DNA from: Falsiroseomonas sp050563525
GTDB taxonomy: Bacteria; Pseudomonadota; Alphaproteobacteria; Acetobacterales; Acetobacteraceae
NCBI RefSeq assembly: GCF_050563525.1
Contig: NZ_JBNXUN010000006.1
Location: 1 to 64,000, forward strand
DNA: 64,000 nucleotides
Reading direction: 5' to 3'
Of this stretch, positions 54,824-62,966 are shown piece after piece. How positions within the stretch are numbered: the stretch's first letter is position 1; each line of letters starts with the position of its first letter. Position numbers and translations under genes: made by a program. The notes below the pieces were generated by a model. The model saw only the letters and a list, made by a program, of their open reading frames with translations. It had not been told where the DNA came from and searched no databases.

Positions 54824-55702
54824 TCAGCGCGTCGGCTTCGGCGGGCTCACGCCATAGTCGTAGAAGCCGCGGCCGGATTTGCGGCCGAGCCAGCCGGCCT
54901 CGACATACTTTGCCAGCAGCGGGCTCGGCCGGTACTTCGGATCGCCCATGCCTTCCTGCAGCACGCGCAGCACGGCGAGGCAGGTATCCAGGCCGATGTA
55001 GTCCGCCAGTTCCAGCGGCCCCATCGGGTGGTTGCAGCCGAGCTTCATGCCGGCATCGATGGAGGCGACGTCGCCGACCCCCTCATGCAGCGCGAAGCAG
55101 GCCTCGTTGATCATCGGCAGCAGGATGCGGTTGACGATGAAGGCGGGGTAGTCGGCGGCATAGGCCACCGTCTTGCCCATGCGTTCCGCCAGTGCCGCCA
55201 CGGCTTGCACCGTCGCGTCATCCGTCGCGAGGCCGCGGATCACCTCGACCAGCTTCATCAGCGGCACAGGGTTGAAGAAATGCATGCCGACGAAGCGCCC
55301 CGGCCGGTCCGTCGCCGCCGCAAGCCGGGTGATCGGGATGGAGGAGGTGTTGGTGGCGACCAGCGCCTCCGCCTTCAGATGCGGCGTCAGGCTCGCAAAA
55401 ATCTTGGTCTTGATATCCTCGCGCTCGGTCGCCGCCTCGATCACCAGGTCGCAGTCGCCGAAGGCGGCATAGTCCGTGCTGGTGGAGATGCGGGCCATGG
55501 CCGCGTCGCGATCCGCCTGCGCCAGCGTGCCCTTGGAGACCTGCCGGTCCATGTTCTTCGTGAGCGTGGCGAGGCCTTTGTCGAGCGCGGCCTGCGCCAC
55601 GTCCAGCATCACCACCGTCAGCCCGGACTGGGCCGCGACATGGGCGATGCCGTTGCCCATCTGCCCGGCGCCGATGACGCCGAGTTTTTCGATCGCTGGC
55701 AT
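54824..55702 (-). CDS. 3-hydroxybutyryl-CoA dehydrogenase
   Basis: 292 residues from ATG 55702. NAD-binding IGAGQMGNGIAHVAAQSGL, DLVIEAATEREDIKTKIFAS, TNTSSIPITRLAAATDRPGR, VGMHFFNPVPLMKLVEVIRG (catalytic His), YPAFIVNRILLPMINEACFA. Converts (S)-3-hydroxybutyryl-CoA and acetoacetyl-CoA. Follows etfA on the same strand by 82 bases, which include a GC-rich palindromic stretch. Confidence 0.95.
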   Translation of the reverse strand: MPAIEKLGVIGAGQMGNGIAHVAAQSGLTVVMLDVAQAALDKGLATLTKNMDRQVSKGTLAQADRDAAMARISTSTDYAAFGDCDLVIEAATEREDIKTKIFASLTPHLKAEALVATNTSSIPITRLAAATDRPGRFVGMHFFNPVPLMKLVEVIRGLATDDATVQAVAALAERMGKTVAYAADYPAFIVNRILLPMINEACFALHEGVGDVASIDAGMKLGCNHPMGPLELADYIGLDTCLAVLRVLQEGMGDPKYRPSPLLAKYVEAGWLGRKSGRGFYDYGVSPPKPTR

Positions 55703-55784
55703 GGTCTGGGTCTCCGAGCGTGGCCCCCTCACCCAAACCTCTCCCCTGAAGCCGGGGGAGAGAGCTCCTGGCGGGCAGGCGGTC

Positions 55785-56711
55785 CTACTTCTTGTCGAGG
55801 GCGGCTTCCAGCTCCGGGATCACCTTGAAGACGTCGCCGACCAGGCCGTAGTCGGCCACCTGGAAGATCGGCGCCTCCTCGTCCTTGTTGATGGCGACGA
55901 TCACCTTGCTGTCCTTCATGCCGGCCAGGTGCTGGATGGCGCCGGAGATGCCGAAGGCCATGTACAGCTCAGGCGCCACGATCTTGCCGGTCTGTCCGAC
56001 CTGCATGTCGTTGTGCGCGTAGCCCGCATCGACCGCAGCGCGAGACGCACCGATGGCCGCGCCAAGCCGGTCCGCGACCCCGTCCAGGATCTTGAAGTTC
56101 TCCAGCGAGCCGAGCGCGCGGCCGCCGGAGACGACGACGCGCGCCGCCGTCAGTTCCGGCCGCTCCAGCTTCACCAGCTCCGAGCCGACGAAGCGGGAGA
56201 TGCCGGGATCGTCCGAGGCGGGTGCATCCTCGATGGGCGCATTGCCGCCCTCGGCCGGCGCCGGGTCGAAGCTCGCCGCGCGCACGGTCAGCACCTTGAC
56301 GGGATCGGCGCTGCGCACGGTCGCCAGCGCGTTGCCGGCATAGATGAAGCGGCTGAAGGTGTCCGGCCCCTCGATGCCGGCGATGTCGGAGATCACCTGC
56401 ACGTCGAGCAGCGCGGCGACGCGCGGCATCACGTTCTTGCCGGCCGTGCTCCCAGGGGCGACCAGGTGGGAATAGTTCGGCGCCAGCGCGACCAGCAGCG
56501 CCGCCAGCGGCTCCGCCAGCCCGTGTTCGGCCACGGCGCCGCCGGCCACCAGTACCTTGGACACGCCCGGCAGCGCGGCCGCGGCCGGCGCGTCGTCGCG
56601 GCTCATCACCAGCACATGCACGTCGCCACCGAGTTGTGTGGCCGCAGCCAGGGCGCTGCGGGTCGGCTGGGTCAGCGGGTTGCCGCGGTCGGCAAGCAGC
56701 AGGATGGTCAT
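55785..56711 (-). CDS. etfA: Electron transfer flavoprotein alpha subunit
   Basis: 308 residues. FAD-binding C-terminal domain: RVVVSGGRALGSLENFKIL, LGAAIGASRAAVDAGYAHND, QVGQTGKIVAPELYMAFGIS, GAIQHLAGMKDSKVIVAINK. Accepts electrons from acyl-CoA dehydrogenases. Two bases after etfB. Confidence 0.96.
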   Translation of the reverse strand: MTILLLADRGNPLTQPTRSALAAATQLGGDVHVLVMSRDDAPAAAALPGVSKVLVAGGAVAEHGLAEPLAALLVALAPNYSHLVAPGSTAGKNVMPRVAALLDVQVISDIAGIEGPDTFSRFIYAGNALATVRSADPVKVLTVRAASFDPAPAEGGNAPIEDAPASDDPGISRFVGSELVKLERPELTAARVVVSGGRALGSLENFKILDGVADRLGAAIGASRAAVDAGYAHNDMQVGQTGKIVAPELYMAFGISGAIQHLAGMKDSKVIVAINKDEEAPIFQVADYGLVGDVFKVIPELEAALDKK

Positions 56712-56713
56712 GC

Positions 56714-57463
56714 TCAGATCACCTTCGCTTCGTTGCGCAGCTTGTCCACCAGTTCGGCGACGCTGCCGACCTTCACGCCGGCGCTGCGCTTCGGCGGTTC
56801 CACGACCTTCAGCACCGTCAGGCGCGGCGCGGTATCGACGCCGAGGTCGCCTGGCTTCACCGTCTCGATCGGCTTCTTCCGCGCCTTCATGATGTTGGGC
56901 AGGGAAGCGTAGCGCGGCTCGTTCAGGCGCAGATCGGCGGTGACGATGGCCGGCAGGGTCAGGGCCAGCGTCTCCAGCCCGCCATCGATCTCGCGCGTCA
57001 CGTTCACGCTGCCGTCGGTGATCTCGACCTTGCTGGCATAGGTGCCCTGGGCCCAGCCGAGGAGTGCCGCCAGCATCTGGCCGGTGGCGTTCATGTCGTC
57101 GTCGATTGCCTGCTTGCCCATCAGGATGAGCTGCGGGCTTTCCTTGGCGACCAGCGCCTTCAGGATCTTGGCGACCGCCAGCGGCTCCACCGTGCCCTCG
57201 GCCTCGACCAGGATGCCGCGATCGGCACCCATGGCGAGCGCGGTGCGGATCTGTTCCTGGGCGGCGGCCGGGCCGATGGAGACGGCGACGATCTCGGTCG
57301 CCGCGCCCTTTTCCTTCAGGCGCACGGCTTCCTCGACGGCGATCTCATCGAAGGGGTTCATCGACATCTTGACGTTGGCGGTCTCGACGCCGGTGCCGTC
57401 CGCCTTCACGCGGACCTTCACGTTGTAGTCGACCACCCGCTTGACGGGGACGAGGATTTTCAT
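56714..57463 (-). CDS. etfB: Electron transfer flavoprotein beta subunit
   Basis: 249 residues. Signature MKILVPVKRVVDYNVKVRVK, NPFDEIAVEEAVRLKEKG, ALAMGADRGILVEAEGTVEP, LILMGKQAIDDDMNATGQML, AALLGWAQGTYASKVEITDG. Partner of etfA; AMP-binding in the beta subunit. First gene of etfB-etfA-hbd; a palindrome lies 55-70 bases upstream. Confidence 0.97.
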   Translation of the reverse strand: MKILVPVKRVVDYNVKVRVKADGTGVETANVKMSMNPFDEIAVEEAVRLKEKGAATEIVAVSIGPAAAQEQIRTALAMGADRGILVEAEGTVEPLAVAKILKALVAKESPQLILMGKQAIDDDMNATGQMLAALLGWAQGTYASKVEITDGSVNVTREIDGGLETLALTLPAIVTADLRLNEPRYASLPNIMKARKKPIETVKPGDLGVDTAPRLTVLKVVEPPKRSAGVKVGSVAELVDKLRNEAKVI

Positions 57464-57517
57464 CGGCTACCGGATCCCTGGGGCTTGGCGCGGCACGGGA
57501 AGGCGGCGCCAGGTGCT

Positions 57518-57533
57518 TTTCGCAACTGCGAAA
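57518..57533. promoter_or_regulatory. Inverted repeat upstream of etfB
   Basis: Perfect arms tttcgca and tgcgaaa around two bases, 55 bases upstream of etfB, in an AT-richer patch. A candidate operator for the etfBA-hbd operon; similar palindromes serve TetR/FadR-type acyl-CoA regulators. Confidence 0.4.
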
Positions 57534-57622
57534 GGATAAGCGAAAACGACGGTGAACATACGGCGGAGGCTTAGCGCGGACAAGTCACCGCCCCGGTTCC
57601 AGGCACCGTCGAGACTTCGGGC

Positions 57623-57820
57623 TCAGGCCCGCATCACGAACAACAGCAGCAGGAACAGCAGCAGGGTGACGCCCTGCAGGATAACGCGCCAGCGCATCAG
57701 CCGGTTCGACCGGCCGCCGCCGCCATCCTCGCTGCGCACCATTCCCAGCATGCCCGCGAACATCACGCCGAGGGTGCCGAGCATCGAAAGGCCCACCAGG
57801 ACCGTCAGGAAGGTCGTCAT
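57623..57820 (-). CDS. Twin-transmembrane HIG1-like protein
   Basis: 65 residues with two membrane helices, TFLTVLVGLSMLGTLGVMFA and VILQGVTLLLFLLLLFVM, joined by a glycine-rich loop with RSNRLMRWRV, the layout of HIG1/twin-TM proteins linked to cytochrome oxidase assembly. Start ATG with no strong site. Confidence 0.75.
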   Translation of the reverse strand: MTTFLTVLVGLSMLGTLGVMFAGMLGMVRSEDGGGGRSNRLMRWRVILQGVTLLLFLLLLFVMRA

Positions 57821-57868
57821 CGCGGCAACATGGCATGTAACGGCGCGCCAGCAAGGCGGGCAGCCCCC

Positions 57869-59068
57869 CTACTTGCGCGCCCCGGCTATCGCCACCGCGC
57901 CGATCGCGGTGGCGACGACGCACATCAGGAAGCCGGCGCCATAGCCGCCGGTCAGACCGATCAGGCCGGAAAAGGCCGGAGGCGCCACCAGCATGGTCAT
58001 GCCGAAGGCGAAGGACAGCGCCGCGGTCGCGCCGCCGACCTGCCCGGGTGGGGCCAGTCGCGCCGCCTCCGCCAGCATCACGCCGTTCCAGCCCACCGCC
58101 GTTGCTCCCATCACCATGCCGGCGGCGGCCACCAGGAAACCCGGCCAGTCCGGCCCCGCGAAGGCCAGCGCCAGCCCGGCCAGCGCCGCGCCGATGCCGC
58201 AGGCCGCCAGCACGCGGGAGGCGCCGATCCGGTCCGCCAACAGCGCCCACCCGATCCGTCCGATCACACCCGCCGCCTGCGCGATCGCCAGTCTCAGCCC
58301 GGCCTCCCCGAGGCTGGTGCCGAGCGAGGCGACCTGGAAGGCGACGAAGAAGGTCGAGAAGCAGAACTGCGCGATGCCGTAGCCGCAGGACATCAGCGTC
58401 AGCCGCGCCAGTTCCTTGTCGGTCCGCAGCAGGCCGAGATTGGCGGCGGATTCGCGCAGCACCGCCAGCAGCCCGGCGCTGGCCCCGGGCCTGTCCCGGT
58501 CGCGGTCCAGCCCGGCGCGCAGCGGCTGGATGGCGATGGCGACCAGGAAGGCGATGCCGGCCATGCACAGGATGCTGGCCCGCCATCCGGCGACCAGCGC
58601 GATGGCCGGCGCCAGCGCGGCGACCACCATGGCCCCAAGCGGCACCCCGGCCTGCTTCAGGCTGAACACCAGCGCCCGGCGCCGGGCCGGAGTATGCGCC
58701 GCGATCAGGTGGCTGCCGCCCGGCGTCACCGGCCCATGGCCCATGCCAGCCAGGATGGCGGAGGCTGCCAGCGCCAAAGGATGCCCCAGCGCCGCCAGCG
58801 CAATGCCGCAGCCCAGTACCACCATGGAAATCTGCAGCATCCGCACCCCGCCCCAGCGGCGGATCAACGGCCCGGTCAGCGGCCCGGTCACCAGCGCCCC
58901 GGCGTAAACAAGCGCGGTGTGCAGCCCGGCCAGGCTTGCCGGTACGCCCGTTTCCGACGCCATGGCCGGCGCCAGCACCGGCACCGTCAGGAAGGCGCCC
59001 ATGCCCGCCAGGTGCGCCGCCATAAGGGCCAGCATGATCAATGGCAGGGGAGGAGCGGCCGGTGTCAC
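57869..59068 (-). CDS. MFS transporter
   Basis: 399 residues, 12 predicted helices. Conserved loop GPLTGPLIRRWGGVRMLQIS between helices 2 and 3, GHGPVTPGGSHLIAAHTPA, RRRALVFSLKQAGVPLGAMV, ADRIGASRVLAACGIGAALA. Substrate unknown. GTG 59068 chosen for GGAGGA at spacing seven; ATG 59119 is an alternative. Divergent from the MscS-type channel over about 127 bases. Confidence 0.88.
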   Translation of the reverse strand: MTPAAPPLPLIMLALMAAHLAGMGAFLTVPVLAPAMASETGVPASLAGLHTALVYAGALVTGPLTGPLIRRWGGVRMLQISMVVLGCGIALAALGHPLALAASAILAGMGHGPVTPGGSHLIAAHTPARRRALVFSLKQAGVPLGAMVVAALAPAIALVAGWRASILCMAGIAFLVAIAIQPLRAGLDRDRDRPGASAGLLAVLRESAANLGLLRTDKELARLTLMSCGYGIAQFCFSTFFVAFQVASLGTSLGEAGLRLAIAQAAGVIGRIGWALLADRIGASRVLAACGIGAALAGLALAFAGPDWPGFLVAAAGMVMGATAVGWNGVMLAEAARLAPPGQVGGATAALSFAFGMTMLVAPPAFSGLIGLTGGYGAGFLMCVVATAIGAVAIAGARK

Positions 59069-59195
59069 CCGCGCATCCTCCGCCCGGATGCGCTGCACCG
59101 CAACATGCCCACCTGACATTTCCGCCGGTCGGCTTGAGCCAGGCCGGCTTGAGCAAGGGTTGACCGCGCAGGCCGGAACAAGCTTCACCCCGGCC

Positions 59196-61532
59196 ATGCA
59201 CGCGCTGTTCCGGCTGCTCCCCCTCCTCCTCCTGCTGCTCGGTGCCCCGGCCCTGGGCCAGGCCCCCGCGCCCCAACCCGCGCCGCAGGCGAGTACCGCC
59301 GAGCTGGATCGGCTGCTGGCGACGCTGCGCGACGAGGCCGGCCGCGCCGCCCTGCTGCGCAACCTGGAGGCGCTGGTGGCGGCGCAGCGCGCGGCCCCGG
59401 CGGGAACCACGCCCGCCGCAGCGCCTCCCGCCACCGCGCCGACACCCGACGCCGCCGCTGCGCCCGCTGCCGCGCCTGCTGCACCTGCCGCCCCCGATGC
59501 CCCGCTGCTGGCGCCGAACACCCTGGGCGCGCAGTTGCTGATGGGCGCCTCCCAGCGCCTGCAAAGCCTGTCGGAGAGCCTCGTCGCGGCGGCAGAGGCG
59601 GCGACGGACTTGCCGGCCGTCGCGCGCTGGGCCTCCGATGCGGCGCGCGATCCGGTGACCCAGACCCGCGTCATCGACGCCGCCTGGAAGCTGGCGGTGC
59701 TGTTCGGCGCCGGCCTGCTGGCGGAATGGTTGACGCGGCGCTTCCTGCATCGGTTCTCGGACCGGTTGGATGCGCTGGCACCGGAAGCCGGCAGCGCCTG
59801 GACCTGGATGCGCCGGGTGCCGCTGGTGCTGGCGCGCTTCCTGCTGGACCTGGTGCCCCTGGCCGCCTTCGCCGTGATCTCCTACGGCATGATCGGCGCC
59901 GTCCGCCCGCTGCCGACCACCGAGTTGGTGCTGCTGACCGCGAACAACGCCTACATCGCGCTGCGCGCCGTGATGGCGCTGTCGCGCATGCTGTTCTCCC
60001 CGGCCTCGCATCACCTGCGGCTGGTGCCCTGCCTGGACGAGACGGCGGCCTACATCACCATCTGGGTTCGCCGGATCATGGCGGTGGCGATCTTCGGCTA
60101 TGCGATGGCCGAAGCCGGGCTGCTGTTCGGCCTGCCCTGGGCCGCCTATGACGGCATCCTGCGGCTGTCGGCGCTGATCGTCACGCTGCTGCTCATCATC
60201 GTCATCCTGCAGAACCGCGGCGCCATGGCCGATGTGCTGCGCGCCCCCGAGCTCAAGCCCGGCGACCACCCGGACCGCGCGCGGCGCACGCTGCGCCTGG
60301 CGCGCGATCGCATCGCCGATATCTGGCACCTGCTGGCGATCCTGTGGCTGGTGGCGCTGTGGGGGGTGTGGGCGCTGGAGGTGCGGGACGGGTTCGACCG
60401 CCTGATCCGCGTCTCCATCGCCACCTTCGTCATCCTCGGCCTCGCCAAGCTGATCGACGAGGTGGCACGGCGCGCCATCGCCCGCGGCTTTCGCATCGGT
60501 CCGGACCTGGCCCGCCGCTATCCAGGGCTGGAACTGCGCGCAAACCGCTACCTGCCGGTGCTCAAGGGCATCTTCAGCGGGCTGATCGCCATCCTCACGC
60601 TGCTGTTCCTGCTGGAAGCCTGGGGCGTGCCGGCCTTCGCCTGGTTCCGCCGCGGCCAGCTCGGCGCCCGCCTGCTGTCCTCCCTCGTCTCGGTCGGACT
60701 GACGGTCGGCGTCGCGCTGGCGGTGTGGGAGGTGGCGAACGCCGCCATCCAGCGCTACCTCGTGCGCCTTTCGCGCGACGCGCAGGCCGCGCGCAGCGCC
60801 CGGGTGCGGACGCTGCTGCCGATGCTGCGCACGCTGCTGTCCGGCACCATCATCGTCTTCGTCGCGCTGAACGTGCTGACCGAAATCGGCGTCAACGTCG
60901 CGCCGCTGATCGCCGGTGCCGGAGTCATCGGCCTCGCCATCGGCTTCGGCTCGCAGACCCTGGTGCGGGACGTCATCACCGGCGTCTTCCTGCTGTTCGA
61001 GGATGCGGTGGCGGTCGGCGACGTGGTCTCGGTCGGCGGGCTGTCGGGGGTGGTGGAGCAACTGTCGATCCGCTCCATCAAGCTGCGGGCGCAGGATGGC
61101 AGCATCCACATCATCCCGTTCAGCGCCGTCACCACGGTGACGAACATGACCCGCGACTTCTCCTTCGCCGTGCTCGATGTCAGCGTCGCCTACGGCGAGG
61201 ACACCGACCGGGTGGTCGAGGTGATGCGGGAGGTGGCGGCCGAGATCCGCGCCGATCCGAAGTTCAACCCGATCATCCGCGACGACCTGGAGGTGCTGGG
61301 TGTCGAGCGGCTGGCCGATTCCGGCGTGCTGATCCGCGCCCGCATCAAGGGCGAACCGATGGCACGGTGGAACATCGGCCGCGAGTTCAACCGCCGCATC
61401 AAGCAGCGCTTCGACAAGCTGGGCATCGAGATCCCCTACCCGCACCAGAAGCTGATCATCGACCGCGGCGAGGCTCGGCACCCTGCCGAGAAGGAGGACT
61501 TTCCCGCCGCGCCGGAACCCGCTAAGTCATAG
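59196..61532 (+). CDS. MscS-family mechanosensitive channel (large)
   Basis: 778 residues. Signal peptide (LFRLLPLLLLLLGAPALGQA), an Ala/Pro-rich periplasmic domain to about residue 120, about ten membrane helices, then the MscS pore: GAGVIGLAIGFGSQTLVRDV and ITGVFLLFEDAVAVGDVVSV, beta domain IKLRAQDGSIHIIPFSAVTT, and a C-terminal FNRRIKQRFDKLGIEIPYPH. Much larger than E. coli MscS (286), like the MscK/YbdG-type members. Opens on membrane tension to release osmolytes. Confidence 0.93.
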   Translation: MHALFRLLPLLLLLLGAPALGQAPAPQPAPQASTAELDRLLATLRDEAGRAALLRNLEALVAAQRAAPAGTTPAAAPPATAPTPDAAAAPAAAPAAPAAPDAPLLAPNTLGAQLLMGASQRLQSLSESLVAAAEAATDLPAVARWASDAARDPVTQTRVIDAAWKLAVLFGAGLLAEWLTRRFLHRFSDRLDALAPEAGSAWTWMRRVPLVLARFLLDLVPLAAFAVISYGMIGAVRPLPTTELVLLTANNAYIALRAVMALSRMLFSPASHHLRLVPCLDETAAYITIWVRRIMAVAIFGYAMAEAGLLFGLPWAAYDGILRLSALIVTLLLIIVILQNRGAMADVLRAPELKPGDHPDRARRTLRLARDRIADIWHLLAILWLVALWGVWALEVRDGFDRLIRVSIATFVILGLAKLIDEVARRAIARGFRIGPDLARRYPGLELRANRYLPVLKGIFSGLIAILTLLFLLEAWGVPAFAWFRRGQLGARLLSSLVSVGLTVGVALAVWEVANAAIQRYLVRLSRDAQAARSARVRTLLPMLRTLLSGTIIVFVALNVLTEIGVNVAPLIAGAGVIGLAIGFGSQTLVRDVITGVFLLFEDAVAVGDVVSVGGLSGVVEQLSIRSIKLRAQDGSIHIIPFSAVTTVTNMTRDFSFAVLDVSVAYGEDTDRVVEVMREVAAEIRADPKFNPIIRDDLEVLGVERLADSGVLIRARIKGEPMARWNIGREFNRRIKQRFDKLGIEIPYPHQKLIIDRGEARHPAEKEDFPAAPEPAKS

Positions 61533-61665
61533 GCGTGACGACCTTCCGGATCCTCACGGGCCGAATTACCGGCCCGGCCGCCTGACCCCGACCCCCGCAA
61601 GGGGATGGGCCACGCGCGGCCGGGTGCCTTCTCGGTTCTTCGCCACCCGATCCGGAGCCTTCCAC

Positions 61666-61947
61666 ATGTCAGATTACGATCCCGAGCCGCTCGTCGCGGC
61701 GCGCTTCACAGTGACGGCGGACGTCTTCCCCGGCCTGCTGTCCCGCATCCTGGAGCCCTTCGCCAAGCGCGACCTGGTGCCCGACAGCGTCCGCGCCACC
61801 CGCGATGGCGATGCCATGCGGGCGGAGGTGGCGCTGGGCGCCATGCCGCTCTGCATGGTGCACCTGGTTGCCGGCAATCTCGGCCAAATCATCGGCGTAC
61901 GGCGGGTGGAGGCGATGGAGGGGCGCATCGTCCGGTTGGCCGCCTGA
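61666..61947 (+). CDS. Small ACT-like domain protein
   Basis: 93 residues from ATG 61666, which has GGAG upstream; a longer frame begins at 61624. The sequence FTVTADVFPGLLSRILEPFA, VRATRDGDAMRAEVALGAMP and LGQIIGVRRVEAMEGRIVRL has the beta-alpha-beta-beta-alpha-beta rhythm of ACT domains such as IlvH regulatory subunits, without any catalytic partner. Ligand unknown. Confidence 0.6.
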   Translation: MSDYDPEPLVAARFTVTADVFPGLLSRILEPFAKRDLVPDSVRATRDGDAMRAEVALGAMPLCMVHLVAGNLGQIIGVRRVEAMEGRIVRLAA

Positions 61948-61998
61948 AAGGGATGTGATCCGGCGCCGATTGAAGCGCGGGGAGCACAGGGCCATTTC

Positions 61999-62250
61999 AT
62001 GCGGACCATGATGTACCTCCTCGCCATACTCGTCCCGCCGCTCGCCATCCTGTTCGCAGGCAAGCCCTTCCAGGCCGTGTTCAACGGCCTGCTCTGGGTC
62101 GGCGGGCTGGTCTTCATCCTGCTGCCCTTCGTCGCCGGGCAGGCGGCCTGGGGCATCGCGGTGATCTGGGCGCTCGCCGTGGTGCATGGCCGCCGCAACG
62201 AGGCCCGCGACCGCGCCCTGGTCGAGGACGCGCTGCGCCGGCGCGGGTAG
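61999..62250 (+). CDS. Pmp3/YqaE-type small membrane protein
   Basis: 83 residues. Two membrane helices, LLAILVPPLAILFAGKPFQA and VFNGLLWVGGLVFILLPFVA, with the PPLAI proline pattern of Pmp3/YqaE-like proteins, which affect membrane potential and salt tolerance, then a short charged tail. Followed by a strong bidirectional terminator. Confidence 0.8.
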   Translation: MRTMMYLLAILVPPLAILFAGKPFQAVFNGLLWVGGLVFILLPFVAGQAAWGIAVIWALAVVHGRRNEARDRALVEDALRRRG

Positions 62251-62256
62251 GCTCAA

Positions 62257-62298
62257 CATTTTCCGAGTCGTCCGGCGTACGCGCCGGACCTGAAAATG
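62257..62298. terminator. Bidirectional terminator
   Basis: Inner stem gtccggcg-tacg-cgccggac (62270-62289) flanked by cattttc and gaaaatg (62257-62263, 62292-62298), so each strand has a T-tract after the stem. It lies between the convergent stops at 62250 and 62301. The clearest terminator in the window. Confidence 0.85.
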
Positions 62299-62300
62299 CT

Positions 62301-62936
62301 CTATCCCAGCTTCGGCTGCGTCTTCATGACTGAGGGCCGTGCCGCCATTCGCGCATGCCAAGCCGCCAGCTTCGGGCTGTCACCCAGTGCCGCCTGCCCG
62401 GCCTCGACCATCACCAGGTAGTCGAGCACCGGCAGCAGGTGCAGGTCGGCCAGGGTCACCTGCCCGCCGCACAGCAGGTCGCCCTGGACCAGGGATTCGA
62501 TCACCCGCAGGCTCCGGCGCGTCGCCTCCAGGCCCGCCTCCAGCAGCGCCGCATCGGCGGTGCCGCCCTGCATCGGCACCACCACCGCTTGCCAGAACAC
62601 CTTCCCGACCATGGCGCCGTAGGCGTAGCTGTCGATGATGCCGCAGATCTGCGTCATCCGCGCGCGAACCCTGGCATCCGCCGGTTGCAGGGCCGGACCG
62701 GAGAAGGCTTCGTCGATATACCGCGTGATTGCGAAGGTCTCGAACAGGACGAAGCCGTCATGCTCGAAGGCCGGCACCTTGCCCCAGGGCTGCCGCGCCA
62801 AATGTTCCGGCGCATGGCCCTTGCCGGACAGGATGTCGACCTCGTTCAGTTCGTAGGCGACGCCCTTCTCCTCCAGCGCCAGGCGGGCGGTGCGGGCGTA
62901 GGTGCTGTAGCCGGGACCGTGCAGGATGACCGACAT
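62301..62936 (-). CDS. Glutathione S-transferase family protein
   Basis: 211 residues. Thioredoxin domain VILHGPGYSTYARTARLALE, LARQPWGKVPAFEHDGFVLF, ETFAITRYIDEAFSGPALQP (cis-Pro and Glu-Thr glutathione contacts), then a helical domain QVTLADLHLLPVLDYLVMVE. Second GST in the window and not similar enough to the first to be a recent copy. Confidence 0.9.
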   Translation of the reverse strand: MSVILHGPGYSTYARTARLALEEKGVAYELNEVDILSGKGHAPEHLARQPWGKVPAFEHDGFVLFETFAITRYIDEAFSGPALQPADARVRARMTQICGIIDSYAYGAMVGKVFWQAVVVPMQGGTADAALLEAGLEATRRSLRVIESLVQGDLLCGGQVTLADLHLLPVLDYLVMVEAGQAALGDSPKLAAWHARMAARPSVMKTQPKLG

Positions 62937-62966
62937 CTTGTTTCCTCCCAGGTGCGTCGCGCGCGG

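Noticed and set aside
57585..61481. 1298-codon open frame antisense to the MFS and MscS-type genes
   Set aside because: Long antisense frames are expected at about 70% GC. This one is composed of Arg/Gly/His/Gln-rich noise while the sense genes are clearly real.
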